Assembly (NCBI RefSeq): GCF_030063415.1
Contig: NZ_JASITA010000023.1
Span: forward strand, 1 to 64,000
Reading direction: 5' to 3'
Source of the DNA: Streptomyces sp. H27-C3
GTDB taxonomy: Bacteria; Actinomycetota; Actinomycetes; Streptomycetales; Streptomycetaceae
Length of the DNA: 64,000 bases
Position numbers and translations under genes: made by a program. Every line of letters begins with the position of its first letter. Positions within the stretch are counted from its first letter, which is position 1. Under the pieces are notes generated by a model. It worked only from the letters and a program-made list of their open reading frames with translations. It did no database searches and was not told the origin of the DNA. Shown piece after piece: positions 34,463 through 43,784 of the stretch.

Positions 34463-34576
34463 TCGCTGCCGGGCGTGCCGGGTCGGCCACGCATGCTCCG
34501 CAGGGGGCGAGAGCGCCACGTTCTTCCCCGGCCGGAGCTGTCCCCCCTTCATGGGCCGCGCGACCGCTCAGGGCCG

Positions 34577-34999
34577 TCACACCGGAGGTAGTCGCAGCGA
34601 GCCGTTGCCGATCCGCACATCGCGGATCACCTTCGGTTCCCCGACCGGATACCCTTCCAGGTCGGTCGTCACTGCCACCGCGTGGCGCCCCAGGCACCGC
34701 TTGGACCCGTCCGGCCGGTCGCAGAAGAGCGCGTACCCCTTGAGACGTTCGACTCGTCCCGGCACCAATTGCCAAACCCCGGTGTACGTGGAGAGCACCG
34801 CTTCGGGATACGACTGCCTGAGCCGGGGCGCAAGGTTCTTGCGCACTGCCTCGCCGAACCGCTCCGGCTCCGCGAAGGAGCGGACCAGGCTCGCGACACC
34901 CGATCCAGGGTCGACGCGGCCGTCACGCCAGGTGTAGCCCACCCGGTAGTAAGGGCGCCCGGACAGCGCGGCGAGCAGCCTGGAGTCGGTCATACGCAT
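34577..34999 (-). CDS. Conserved hypothetical protein of about 140 residues
   Basis: The frame has normal amino-acid composition (RPYYRVGYTWRDGRVDPGS, TYTGVWQLVPGRVERLKGYA, CLGRHAVAVTTDLEGYP) and looks coding, unlike its neighbours. No signal peptide or named domain is evident. The frame stays open well to the right; ATG 34997-34999 or ATG 34991-34993 is chosen, but a GTG at 35063-35065 is possible because the translation VNIAAPEALRNRP still looks protein-like. It converges with the hydrogenase operon. Confidence 0.5.
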   Translation of the reverse strand: MRMTDSRLLAALSGRPYYRVGYTWRDGRVDPGSGVASLVRSFAEPERFGEAVRKNLAPRLRQSYPEAVLSTYTGVWQLVPGRVERLKGYALFCDRPDGSKRCLGRHAVAVTTDLEGYPVGEPKVIRDVRIGNGSLRLPPV

Positions 35000-35782
35000 C
35001 AGGGTCGGCCGCTCCGAACCTCCGGTCGGCCGGTTGCGTAGGGCCTCGGGAGCCGCGATGTTCACCGTGATCGTGCCGGCGGCGGGCGGTGGGACGCTGG
35101 GGATGTCGCGGTGGAACAGCCTGTCAGCGGGCTGCCCAGCAGGCCGCCGACGCCGACGCCGCGCGAGACGAGGCCGGCGCGGCGCCGAAAAAGACGGCGC
35201 CGGACCAGATTGGGCGGCCCATGGTGGACCTCCGCGACAGCCCCGAACCCACGACTCGACCCGGTGGGCGCGGTGCGGTTCAACCTGGGATGTCATGGTC
35301 ATCGCGCCGATCGGCCTCGGCCTGGACGCCCTTGACCGGTTGGGCGCCGATGTACGGATGGGGTATCCGGTTCTCGCCGACCACATCAGAGACCGGCTGT
35401 ACGTCATGGTGCCGACAGACAGAGGCCACACCGCGCGGGGGCCGGGCATGCGGGTGCTCTCCCGCGCAGCAACTGCTCCTTCCCTGCACCCCGCACGGCC
35501 CCGCCGCAGCCGGCCTGAGGCTGCCGGTCCGGCAGGCCACGGCTGGCCCCCGAGCGGTCCGGTGGCCCTCACCCAACAGAAGGGTCCGTGACCCGGGCCC
35601 GCAGGTGACAAGTACGGACACCGGCCCAGACCCAGCACCAGCTGTTGTGCGCGAGACCATCGGCGGCATCGTCAACGGTCGGCCGAGGTCGCGCAGGGCC
35701 ACCGCGGCGATCCGCAGAACACGATCGCCGGGGCATGAAGAGCCGTTGTCGAATCCGGGCGGGATCGCCGCTTACCTCGCGG
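35000..35782. other. Mostly gene-free stretch with a possible gene remnant
   Basis: About 780 bases. A plus-strand frame around 35295-35480 (MVIAPIGLGLDALDRLGADV, then VLADHIRDRLYVMVPTDRG) has coding-like composition and resembles the first half of a longer protein, but both sides dissolve into Arg/Pro-rich translation. It is probably a remnant. Nothing else was recognised. Confidence 0.4.
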
Positions 35783-36124
35783 TCAACGCGGTTCGGGTAG
35801 TTGGCGGGAGCATTGTCTGCGACGTCGGATGGTCGCCTTCAGATACGTGACGAGGAAGGGCAGCAGCCCGAAGACACCCACCCAGAAGGTGAGTCGGCCG
35901 GTAAAGTCGTCCCGGGTGAGGGAATCGGAGGCGTTGCCCCATGGCTGGGGTACCAGGATGAGATCTGCCAGCGCGACAAGCAGCAGGGCGGCGACGGTGA
36001 GCGCTGTCCGGCGCAGCCAGCGACGCGACGTGGTGACTGCGGTCAGCGCGAGGGCGATCAGCAGGAACGGCCCGTACAGGGGCCATGCGTACGCGCACGC
36101 ATGTATGACGTCGCCCGCTGGCAT
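35783..36124 (-). CDS. Small three-helix membrane protein
   Basis: A 113-residue protein with three hydrophobic segments (YGPFLLIALALTAVTTS; TALTVAALLLVALADLILV; FTGRLTFWVGVFGLLPFLVTYL) and a basic C-terminal tail. AGGAGAGG lies upstream of ATG 36122-36124. It follows the kinase gene on the same strand after a 97-base gap, so it may or may not be co-transcribed. No family recognised. Confidence 0.65.
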   Translation of the reverse strand: MPAGDVIHACAYAWPLYGPFLLIALALTAVTTSRRWLRRTALTVAALLLVALADLILVPQPWGNASDSLTRDDFTGRLTFWVGVFGLLPFLVTYLKATIRRRRQCSRQLPEPR

Positions 36125-36221
36125 GTACCCCTCTCCTTGTTGTGTCTGAGCCCACGTCTGGCGGTAGCGGAACGGCAGACCTCTGGCCTGGCCTTAGCGG
36201 TCTCGTCGTCACGCTCCGGGG

Positions 36222-37886
36222 CTAAAGGGGGCGTTTCCAGAGGGTGATGTGGCCTTTGTAGGTGGGTAGTTGCGGGCCTGGGACGACTTCGGTGATCAGT
36301 ACTTCCGCGATGTTGTCGTTGGAGGTGATGGAACAGAGCAAGAGGCCGGTTTTGAGGATGCGGCCGTTGCGGAGCTCGGCCGCGGGCAGCGGGTGTGGAA
36401 TCATGGCTGTTTCTTCGGCGCGGTCGCACACGGTGGTGCGCTTACCCACCACGGAGAAGATGCTGCCGGAAATTCCGTCGGTGCCGTAGATGAGTTCGCC
36501 AGGTCCCTGGAGGCTGCCTCGCTCGAACAGGGTGGTCTGCGGGAGGTCAAAATCGATGATGTTCCACTGCTCGGGCTTGGGCGGCGGCGCGAGGGTGAAG
36601 GGCCGCTCGGCGAAGATCAGCTTGTAGCCCCCGGGGGCTTCCGGGCTTGCTGAGGCCGAGGGAGACTGCTTCGTGGGGAGCGGCATGGTGGGGGAGTGCC
36701 CCGAGCCGTCGGGCCTGCCCTGGCTGTCCGGTCTCTGTATCGCCCAGGTCGCCAACGCTGCCAGCGCCAGCACTGCCAACGCACCGGAGGCGACAGCAGT
36801 AAGCGCCCGCAGTCGCCTAACCGGCTGTACGGCACTGGAAGCCGTCCCCGGAGACGGCGCATCGACCGATGGCGGAGGCCCGAACACGCCCAGTGGCACA
36901 ACCCTTCCCGCCCCGCCCGCTCGCTCGTCCCTCGGGGGCCAATCGACCTGGGTCGGAGTCGGCGCCGGGGCGCTGAGCCACGAGGCGGCTTCAGCGGCGG
37001 CGGTGGCGAGGTCGCTGCTCACCTCGTTCGGCAGCCAGCTCACCAGGTCGCGCACGGGTCTGCCGCATTCCTGGCTGCACAGCCGGGCAAACTCCTCGGC
37101 GGTGGGGCGGTCCTCGGGCACTGCGGTGAGCGCGACCTGAAGGATGCGCCCTACGACGGGTGGGTATCCGTCAAGGTCGGGTGGTCTGGTTGCGGTCGAG
37201 GCGATGAGGGCAGCGATGCCGAGACCGGGGGCTTCGCCATAGGGATGACGGCTGGTCGCCGCGACCGCGGCGACCAGCGCCAGCGCGAACACGTCGGAGG
37301 CCGCGGTCAGCTCCCGGCCGAGCGCATGCTCGGGCGACATGAACTGGGGGGTGCCGATCACACCGCCGGTCACGGTCAGCTGGGTTGCCTCGGCCGCCCG
37401 GGCGATACCGAAATCGATCACCCAGGGTCCGTCGCCTGTGATCAACAGGTTGCTCGGTTTGACATCCCGGTGGACGAAGCCTGCCGCGTGTACCGCCGCC
37501 AGAGCCAGCGCCGCGCAGCCCACCAACTGCAACACGGCGTCCGGGGGGAGGGCGCCGTGCTGGTTCAGCAGATCCTGCAGGGACAGCCCCGGCTTGAACT
37601 CGGTGGCCATCCACGGCTCCTGCCCGTGCAAGTCATAGTCCAGCACGGGAAGCAGGTGGTACCCGGCCACTCGGGACGCGGCTTCCACCTCGCGGACGAA
37701 CCGCTCCCGGAACGAGTCATCCTGGGCATGCTCGGCGCGGATCACCTTCAGCGCCAGCGGCCGGTTTCCCCGCGACCGGGTGAGGAAGACGCTGCCCATC
37801 CCACCCTCCCCGATCCGCGCCTCAAGGAGGTAACCACCTACGACCCGCGGGTCGCCGTCCCGCAGTGGCTGCAAACCGCCTCGCAT
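36222..37886 (-). CDS. Membrane-anchored Ser/Thr protein kinase
   Basis: A 554-residue Hanks-type kinase. Kinase domain at residues about 15-270: ARIGEGGMGSVFLTRSRG (P-loop), LALKVIRAE (Lys), VHRDVKPSNLLI (catalytic loop), IDFGIARA (DFG) and GTPQFMSPEHALG. A Pro/Thr linker and one transmembrane helix (ALTAVASGALAVLALAALA) follow, then an extracellular domain of about 150 residues with two Cys. That domain matches no PASTA repeat and may sense an unknown ligand. ATG 37884-37886 has GAGGGG just upstream; the frame continues ten codons further. Confidence 0.93.
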   Translation of the reverse strand: MRGGLQPLRDGDPRVVGGYLLEARIGEGGMGSVFLTRSRGNRPLALKVIRAEHAQDDSFRERFVREVEAASRVAGYHLLPVLDYDLHGQEPWMATEFKPGLSLQDLLNQHGALPPDAVLQLVGCAALALAAVHAAGFVHRDVKPSNLLITGDGPWVIDFGIARAAEATQLTVTGGVIGTPQFMSPEHALGRELTAASDVFALALVAAVAATSRHPYGEAPGLGIAALIASTATRPPDLDGYPPVVGRILQVALTAVPEDRPTAEEFARLCSQECGRPVRDLVSWLPNEVSSDLATAAAEAASWLSAPAPTPTQVDWPPRDERAGGAGRVVPLGVFGPPPSVDAPSPGTASSAVQPVRRLRALTAVASGALAVLALAALATWAIQRPDSQGRPDGSGHSPTMPLPTKQSPSASASPEAPGGYKLIFAERPFTLAPPPKPEQWNIIDFDLPQTTLFERGSLQGPGELIYGTDGISGSIFSVVGKRTTVCDRAEETAMIPHPLPAAELRNGRILKTGLLLCSITSNDNIAEVLITEVVPGPQLPTYKGHITLWKRPL

Positions 37887-38574
37887 CGAACCCCTCACCC
37901 CGTACTCGCCGCCCACACGGACGGGAGACTACCCGCCCCAAGCCGGGGCGTCATGAGTACGCGTACCCACCACCCCAGCCCGGAGCGGAGGATGGTCGCG
38001 GGGTCCACGGTGATCTGGCTGTCAGCCTCCGTCGCCGGTTGGGACTAGCAACCGGTCACCGCCCCACCGTGCGCAGGCTGCCGCCCCACAGTCCTTCAAG
38101 CCCCGGCTCACCACACAGTTGGCCCCATCCCCGACCCCTCACATCGCATACGCGTGATCAGACGGCTTCGATACCTCTCACGCAGCCAGGGGCGAGGAAC
38201 GGCCAGATGGAGGCGACTCCGGCCGGGCGCCCGCCGTCCAATTTCGCGGCCGTCAAATAAGTGTGAGCGTTCATGCAATTCCCCAGTTGGTCGCGGCTTG
38301 TGACGGGCCGCCCGACTGCAGAGCGTGGGGCTGGACAGTGCCCTCAAGGGCGCCTTCGACGGCGCTCCGTGCTGGGCATTCGCCCACCCTTGACCGCCCT
38401 AACCAGCCCTGATGATCGGCGGCTATCGAGCGGCCCGAGAACCCTGGCGTGCGTGGGGAGCACGGAGCACCTCCGCCGCCTGCATGGAGACGCAGCAGTC
38501 GACTCCGCGCGCCGCCCCGCCGGGCCGCAAGCAACGAGGTGCGCAGCGTGTTCGTCACACGGATGGGTAGGGGC
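37887..38574. other. Gene-free stretch
   Basis: Nearly 700 bases lie between the kinase start and the conserved leader of the second DUF6381 gene. No frame has coding character or a ribosome-binding site, and no remnant was recognised. It must contain the kinase promoter. Confidence 0.4.
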
Positions 38575-38673
38575 GGAGCTGCGGGAATAGCGGTGAGTGA
38601 CCGTTGGAGATGCGCGGGCGCCGGGGCGCTGATTCGCTGGTGAGGTCCTCTCCCCCCAGTTCCAGGAGTGATC
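38575..38673 (+). promoter_or_regulatory. Conserved upstream region of DUF6381 copy 2
   Basis: These roughly 100 bases match the reverse complement of 1641-1739 with only scattered substitutions, up to and including the AGGAGTGATC ribosome-binding site. The match fades to the left of about 38575, so the duplicated unit was probably leader plus gene. Confidence 0.6.
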
Positions 38674-38865
38674 ATGACTGTTGCAGGCGAATCCGGCGGT
38701 CGCGCCCAGCAGATGCGTGCCAAGGCCCAGGAAATGAAGGAGGCCGCCGAGCGTGCCACCGACCCGGAGGCGCGCAAGCGGCTGACGGACAGGGCCCGCC
38801 GCCTGCAGGAGGAGAGCAAGCAGCAGGAGAGCGGCGTAGGCGGCCAGAGCATCGACCCCATGTAG
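38674..38865 (+). CDS. Small DUF6381-type protein, copy 2
   Basis: A 63-residue helical, charged protein (MTVAGESGGRAQQMRAKAQE...), paralogous to 1449-1640. Differences concentrate around residues 20-30 and 48-60; the ends are conserved, finishing IDPM in both. AGGAG at 38664-38668 sets ATG 38674. A strong hairpin follows at 38971. Confidence 0.8.
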   Translation: MTVAGESGGRAQQMRAKAQEMKEAAERATDPEARKRLTDRARRLQEESKQQESGVGGQSIDPM

Positions 38866-38970
38866 CAGCCCGGTATGGACCGGTGGCGGGCTGCGCGAGA
38901 GACCGCAACCGGCCCTCACCGCGTCCGGCTCCACCGATCGATCTGGCGTAGCGCTGTCCGGAGATATGCC

Positions 38971-39010
38971 GGGGGGCCCTGGGATCTGCCATGAGATCCC
39001 AGGGCCCCCC
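38971..39010. terminator. Strong bidirectional hairpin terminator
   Basis: A perfect 17-bp stem (GGGGGGCCCTGGGATCT at 38971-38987 with its complement at 38994-39010) and a 6-base loop lie between the convergent DUF6381 and PRC-barrel genes. No T-run; probably works in both directions. Confidence 0.85.
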
Positions 39011-39060
39011 GTTCGTTGAGTTTGATTCAGTAGTTGTGGGGAGCTACGTCCGGTTCAGGA

Positions 39061-39408
39061 TCAGAGGTGTTCGCTTCCGTAGTAGCGGCCGATCTGGTCG
39101 CGGTACTCGCTGTCGCCGCGGTGCCGGTTCTTGTCGTACTCGGGTGCGTCCTTGATCTGGTCTTTGGTGCGGCTGACGTGGATTTTCTCTTCGTTCATGT
39201 TGATGCTCAGGATGGTCCCGGCGGGCAGCAGGACGTGCTTGCCGAAGATCCACGGGCCGGTGTCGACGACGATGTGGGAGGAGCCCACGTCCTCGGTGGC
39301 CTCGTCGACCTTGCCGATGTGTCCGTCGGTGGCTTCGACTTTGAACCCGGTCAGGGTGCTGCCGGGCGTGTACTGGGACTCCGGGGGGTAGCTCCAGATA
39401 TCAGTCAC
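39061..39408 (-). CDS. PRC-barrel domain protein
   Basis: A 115-residue protein. Residues about 18-85 are a PRC barrel: TLTGFKVEATDGHIGKVDEA, HIVVDTGPWIFGKHVLLPAG and ILSINMNEEKIHV. The C-terminal tail is charged (YDKNRHRGDSEYRDQ...) and ends RYYGSEHL. Such proteins are common stress-related genes of Streptomyces, with no known enzyme activity. GTG 39406-39408 has AAGGAGA nine bases upstream. The next gene upstream on the same strand starts 53 bases away, so the two may form an operon. Confidence 0.88.
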   Translation of the reverse strand: MTDIWSYPPESQYTPGSTLTGFKVEATDGHIGKVDEATEDVGSSHIVVDTGPWIFGKHVLLPAGTILSINMNEEKIHVSRTKDQIKDAPEYDKNRHRGDSEYRDQIGRYYGSEHL

Positions 39409-39460
39409 TGAGGTTGTCTCCTTCTGGTTTTGAAGTGGGTGGCTGTTGCTGTGTGGTGGG

Positions 39461-39736
39461 TCAGGTGTGCAGGAGGCTGTTGCGGCCGTTGTGGCCGTCG
39501 GTTTCCTCTTCGTCGGACCAGTGGCCGCCGGATGCGAGGTAGCGGAAGCCGTGGCGCTCCTTCACCGGCAGGGTGACCGTGACCGCCCGGGTTCCGTCCG
39601 GGCGCTCGGCCATGGGATGGATACCGGGCTGCCAGTCGTTGAAGTCGCCGACCACGCTGACCTCACCGGCCGGACGGCCGGCGGGCAAGACGAACGTGAC
39701 CTCGGTGCGGTTCTTGCGCCGGGTGCGCTCCAGCAT
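39461..39736 (-). CDS. Isoamylase early-set/CBM48-type carbohydrate-binding protein
   Basis: A 91-residue single-domain protein: VTFVLPAGRPAGEVSVVGDFN, then DWQPGIHPM and RHGFRYLASGG, as in CBM48/early-set domains of glycogen-branching and AMPK-beta proteins. No catalytic domain follows. It may bind glycogen. The PRC-barrel gene lies 52 bases downstream. Confidence 0.88.
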   Translation of the reverse strand: MLERTRRKNRTEVTFVLPAGRPAGEVSVVGDFNDWQPGIHPMAERPDGTRAVTVTLPVKERHGFRYLASGGHWSDEEETDGHNGRNSLLHT

Positions 39737-40634
39737 GAAACGTCAGCTCCTCACATCAGCGGGCAAGTGGCTTCACGATCCCTGCCCGCTGTGAAGGTGA
39801 CGGCTGCATGGGACTACGCCACCCGATCCAACTGCCCCCGGACGGGCTCACGCTCGGAAGCCGGGCCAGCGAGCCCGACACGTGCAGCGAGCACGCACAC
39901 GATCCTGCACAACCCCGAGGGACGCATCGAAGCCGAGCTCAGCTCGACACGCGCCGTACGAGTCCCACTGCGGAAATGAAAGAGAAGGACGTTCTCAGCC
40001 GTGAAGCTGCTTGACGAACCGGTCGTACCCAGCGTCGCCGGGGACGTCGATGGATTCGATGTGTTGCGGCGAGGCCGTCGCACCGTGCAGCACATCCGCG
40101 TTCGCGCTCTCGGGCCAGGGACGGGAAGAGCGGGTGTTCACACCATGACGTGCATCCGGCCATGGGTGCTGATCGCGTTCACGGGAGAACCGGTTGCTGA
40201 CCGTCGCACGATCGGGAATGCGGCCCGTGGTGCCCTCGATACGGCCAGTGCCGCCCCCAGCTTCCTGCGCGCCAGCGAGGTGGCCCGGCTGGTACGGGGC
40301 AGCGCTGGCCAGGGCGCATGATATCGAGACCCTTCAGGACCAGTTCGAGGAAGCGCAGCGGCAACGCAGGATTCCCCGACGCGGCCACCGAACCGGTCAG
40401 GTGAGCCTGCGCCCGGGCTTTGGCGGGCGCCGCGTTTCGGGTTCTGTGGTGCGGTCGTTTCGTGTGGTGACGGGGTGTGATGAGGTGTAGCGTTTGCGTC
40501 AGTTGTCGTGGTTCGGAGTTCCCCTTTGCCCACGCCTTTGGTGTGGGTATTTTGCTGTGCTGTGTCGCAGGGGCCAGGGCGATTACCTCCGTCTTCCGTT
40601 GGGGGAGGCGTTCATTGGCTGGAAGGGCATGAGG
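39737..40634. other. Gene-poor stretch upstream of the cold-shock gene
   Basis: About 900 bases with no convincing gene. A 48-codon minus frame at 39995-40141 (translation includes ADVLHGATASPQHIESIDVP and ends DRFVKQLHG) has protein-like composition but no ribosome-binding site and may be a remnant tail. The right end holds the cold-shock leader described separately. Confidence 0.35.
40529..40608 (+). promoter_or_regulatory. Structured leader of the cold-shock gene
   Basis: Two elements precede the gene: an 8-bp hairpin CCCACGCC-TTT-GGTGTGGG (40529-40547) followed by TATTTT, and CCTCC (40586-40590) able to pair with GGAGG (40604-40608). Long structured leaders are typical of cold-shock mRNAs and could act as a thermosensor. 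Inference from pairing only. Confidence 0.45.
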
Positions 40635-40838
40635 ATGGCTACGGGAAGTGTGAAGTGGTTCAACGCGGAGAAGGGTTTCGGGTTCATCGCGCAGGACGGT
40701 GGCGGCCCGGATGTCTTCGCCCACTACTCGGCGATCAACTCCTCGGGCTTCCGTGAGCTTCAGGAGGGCCAGGCCGTGACGTTCGAGGTCACGCAGGGCC
40801 AGAGGGGGCCGCAGGCGGAGAACATCACCCCGGCCTGA
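40635..40838 (+). CDS. Cold-shock protein (CspA family)
   Basis: A 67-residue OB-fold RNA chaperone beginning MATGSVKWFNAEKGFGFI, with RNP1 (KGFGFI) and RNP2 (DVFAHYS, Ala where Val is usual). GGAAGGG lies seven bases before ATG 40635, which gives the standard length; ATG 40629 is rejected. Single gene with its own leader and terminator. Confidence 0.96.
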   Translation: MATGSVKWFNAEKGFGFIAQDGGGPDVFAHYSAINSSGFRELQEGQAVTFEVTQGQRGPQAENITPA

Positions 40839-40980
40839 TCTTCATAGTTCTGCCCAGGCCGCGCGCACGGCGCTCGGCGAGTGCCACCGGCCCCTGCGGC
40901 CGGTGCTGTTCGGCTGGTTCACCCGAACGGCGGGGACCCGCCTTCGTGCGGGGGTCGTTGACAGGGCCTGCGGTGCACAG

Positions 40981-41019
40981 GATCAGGGCCGCGCAGCAAC
41001 GGGTTGCGCGGCCCTGATC
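40981..41019. terminator. Hairpin terminator
   Basis: A perfect 15-bp stem (GATCAGGGCCGCGCA at 40981-40995 with 41005-41019) and a 9-base loop lie 142 bases after the cold-shock stop. It likely ends that transcript. Confidence 0.75.
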
Positions 41020-41028
41020 TGTTGACGT

Positions 41029-41373
41029 GTGAATCTGGTGGCCCGGGTGACAGAACAATCACGGGTTGCTCGGTGGTCGTTGCCGGGGGGCGGTGGGCTC
41101 GTTGGAGCCGTCGTGGATGCTGTGGACGATCGGGCGCCGGTGGTCTTCGCCCGGCTGGCAGGTGCGTACTGGCTGGACCGCGAGAGCGATGACTGCCCGT
41201 GGTGTTGCGCGCTTCTGGCGGGCTCAGACCAGGACGTGGCCGTGCCGGCAGGCAACGGTGCCCGCGCGGCCCGCGATGCCGTATCGGGTTTCACCCAGCG
41301 GGCGAGGACAGTGATGCTGCCGGTCGCGGTGGCCACGGTGGTGTCCGCGCTGCTCGCAGTCGTGCTCACTTGA
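41029..41373 (+). CDS. Hypothetical protein with C-terminal hydrophobic segment
   Basis: A 114-residue frame with coding-like composition: VVFARLAGAYWLDRESDD, CPWCCALL (clustered Cys) and a C-terminal hydrophobic stretch VMLPVAVATVVSALLAVVLT that could be a membrane anchor. No good ribosome-binding site precedes GTG 41029, so the start is uncertain. A degenerate relative lies at 19480-19735. Unknown family. Confidence 0.45.
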   Translation: MNLVARVTEQSRVARWSLPGGGGLVGAVVDAVDDRAPVVFARLAGAYWLDRESDDCPWCCALLAGSDQDVAVPAGNGARAARDAVSGFTQRARTVMLPVAVATVVSALLAVVLT

Positions 41374-41937
41374 TCGCTCGCGGTGGCAGTCTTCCCCTAT
41401 GGGCGTTGCGAGTAGGTCATCGCGTAGCTCTTCCGCTGTCGGCGGCGGAAGGGCACAGAGCGTGCCTGGGGGCGCGCATGGCAAGCCAGTCGGCCGATGC
41501 GGCCGCCAGCGGCAGAAGCACACCTCACAGCGCCACCGTGAAGCCGAGTCCATATTGCAGAATGTGATGATTCGCTTTGCGCTCACGTCGACGGTCCGCA
41601 CAGGTGCTGTGCGGCCCGTCGACGGTGTCCTCATCAAGTGGTCACCACGTGGGGCGGTAGAGGGCCCCGGGCGTATGCCAGGTTGGTGCTCGCGCGTATG
41701 CCGTGACGCTGTGCGCCCCTCCCTCGTTCGGAGCTCAGGTTGCTCAGGTTGCTGCGGTGTTCGGGGCCGACCGGAGACCACGGCGGGCACGGCCGCGTGG
41801 ACCTGAATGCCACCAGGTCATTGACCGACGTCCAGTGCTTTGGCCACTCCACCAGCCCTCACGGAGCGGTTCGCCATGCGCTTCGTTGTGGGCTGAGACA
41901 GTCTGCGGTAGCGGGGGAGGGCCCGCGGCGAGAGTGG
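41374..41937. other. Gene-free stretch
   Basis: About 560 bases with only shadow frames. A short tandem CTCAGGTTG repeat is visible near 41734-41751. No promoter or terminator was recognised. Confidence 0.4.
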
Positions 41938-42351
41938 TCAGACGCAGATGCTGCCGGCGCAGATGTTGAGGTTGACGGGCAGGACGGTGATGCCGAACTT
42001 CTGGAGGTAGGTGGTGATGGTGGTGTTCTCCAGGTTGAGCAGCTGGACGGTGACCGGGAGGTTGACGCTGTTGTCGGCGACGTTCGCCAGGGCGACCTGA
42101 AGGTCGTTGAGCTGGGTGCCGTTGAGGACGTTGAGGTCGCCGACGTTGACGGTGGTGCCGTTGAGGACGTTGTTGACGGTGATCAGGCCGGAGCAGTTGA
42201 CGGTGTGGTTGGCGCCGCCGCCCTGGTTGGAACACGTGTAGTTGTGCGGGCTGGTGGCGGCCTGCTGTTGTGCCCCGGCCGGAGCGGCGGCCCCTGCTGC
42301 CAGAACTGCGGCGAGACCGGTAGCGGCGGCGAGTCGAGCAAGCTTGGACAT
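41938..42351 (-). CDS. Secreted Asn-rich small protein
   Basis: A 137-residue exported protein. The signal peptide is residues 1-27 (LARLAAATGLAAVLAAGAAAP, cleavage likely after AGA). The mature part is beta-prone, rich in Asn, Val, Thr and Leu with quasi-repeats (ITVNNVLNGTTVNVGDLNVL), and has two spaced Cys pairs: CSN...NCSG near its start and NICAGSIC near its end. GAGGAG precedes ATG 42349-42351. The composition recalls chaplins and other surface-assembling proteins, but no family is recognised. Confidence 0.75.
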   Translation of the reverse strand: MSKLARLAAATGLAAVLAAGAAAPAGAQQQAATSPHNYTCSNQGGGANHTVNCSGLITVNNVLNGTTVNVGDLNVLNGTQLNDLQVALANVADNSVNLPVTVQLLNLENTTITTYLQKFGITVLPVNLNICAGSICV

Positions 42352-43058
42352 CGTCTTCTCCTCTGGTTGTCCGCACAGCGGAAAGACGGGGCAACAGGAG
42401 CCGCCGAATTTCTGCCTTGGGTTTCGCTCCGCAAGTCTTGGCCAGACACTTCTCTTTCCCAAGGTGCTATTCAGCTGGATAGCGTCCTCGCTGACTGGGC
42501 AAGTGCCGACGTCACGTCTTCCCTGGTCATGTCATACAAGAAGTTTCGGTCGCCCCTCGATCTGCGACGCCGATTCTCAGCCGCAGTAAGCGGCGCTGTC
42601 CTTTTGCGGGGTGAGGAATCGGCAGGTGAGGCCGCACGACTGGACGCGAAGGGTGGACCTAATTACGCCATGCTTGATAGGTGAAGCACGTCCTGAATTC
42701 ACAAGGAACCCGTAGGGGCGATTTAATGTTGCCCGCGACAACTGTCCAATAAAAAACAGTAGAAGGCTTCAGATGTGAGAAGCCCCCCGTTCCTTGGACG
42801 GCCGAAAGTGGGTGGCGTGCACATGTGAGGTCGGCAGCTGCGCTTCCGCCTTCCTGGGGCACCGCATCGAGCTGCGTGCGTGGGCGGTCAGGTGGCTCGC
42901 CGCTCCGAAGCGCGGTAGTCGTTAACCCCCGCGGCACTCGTACGAGGAGTCTCCGGCTGTTCGCCTCTCACCGCATGGATCAGGCCGGTTCTCCGCCGGA
43001 TACGGGCCGGGTGCGCGAGGATCTCCCTCCATCAACGGCATGGGCGAAGGGACCGGAC
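42352..43058. other. Gene-free stretch with an AT-rich patch
   Basis: About 700 bases without a gene. Around 42720-42775 the sequence is unusually AT-rich for this genome, with ACTGT...ACAGT and GGCTTC...GAAGCC inverted repeats. It could be a foreign insertion or control region for the flanking genes. Confidence 0.35.
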
Positions 43059-43255
43059 ATGGACGAGGGCAGGCGGATCACCGGCGCGGCGCGCGACAAG
43101 CTGGCCGCCCAACTCAGGGCGGGCTGCGAAGACGGGGCGACCATCCGAGCCTCGCCGAAGCCAACGGGCGGTCCTACGGCTTCGCACACGACCTCCTCCT
43201 TGAGGCCGGCGTCACCCTGCGCGGCCGGGGCGGAGCCACCCGCCGTCAGAAATGA
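43059..43255 (+). pseudogene. Frameshifted small helix-turn-helix protein
   Basis: ATG 43059 (GAAGGGA upstream) encodes GRRITGAARDKLAAQLRAGC...GATI. The typical continuation SLAEANGRSYGFAHDLLLEAG, ending TLRGRGGATRRQK, is in another frame. One base lost near 43147 explains both. The joined product would be a 65-residue actinobacterial HTH protein of the common Streptomyces type with a GRSYGFVHRLL recognition helix. A sequencing error is the alternative. Confidence 0.7.
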
Positions 43256-43491
43256 ACGCCGGGGTGATCGGACCGTGAAACGGCATGACCTTGTCCTCGG
43301 CCGTCTTCACCCCTGAGCCTGGTGGCAGGAGAAGGAGCGCCGCCGAGACTCCCCTCCAGTGCACTCGGCGGCGCGCCCGGCCTCGCGTCTCACGGCCGGC
43401 ACAGGCAAGCTGGTAGAGGAAGGGCACACCCCCTGCACCGACCGGTGTGGCATGAACCGCAGGCGTGGTGCCCCGAGGAGGTGATCGTGCC

Positions 43492-43674
43492 ATGGGACTC
43501 GTCGTTGTCCTGATCCTGGTGGCCGTCGTGCTGGGGATCATTGGAGCGGCCGCCGAGGGGCTGGGCTATCTGCTGGCCGTCGCCGTGCTGCTCTTCGTAG
43601 GCACCCTCGCTGCTGCCGCTGTCCTCCTGCCCCGGGGCCACAGGCGGGGGAAGCGGCGGCGCACGCTCCGGTGA
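43492..43674 (+). CDS. Small membrane protein of 60 residues
   Basis: Two hydrophobic helices (VVVLILVAVVLGIIGAAAEG and LAVAVLLFVGTLAAAAVLL) and a basic tail (RGHRRGKRRRTLR). AGGAGG lies ten bases before ATG 43492. A similar-looking protein is encoded at 47063-47230. It precedes the Asp23-type gene by 110 bases on the same strand. Confidence 0.65.
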   Translation: MGLVVVLILVAVVLGIIGAAAEGLGYLLAVAVLLFVGTLAAAAVLLPRGHRRGKRRRTLR

Positions 43675-43784
43675 CCGCGTGCTCACCGACCCGCCATAGC
43701 GGTTCACACGAAGCAATGAGCAGGCATTGCTGCACCATTCCAAGGGCTCCGAGAGCCCGAGCCCCGCTAAGGAGGTGGCTTCCA

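Noticed and set aside
32858..34552. A 564-codon minus-strand frame opposite hypE
   Set aside because: Shadow frame spanning two real genes; no coherent domain.
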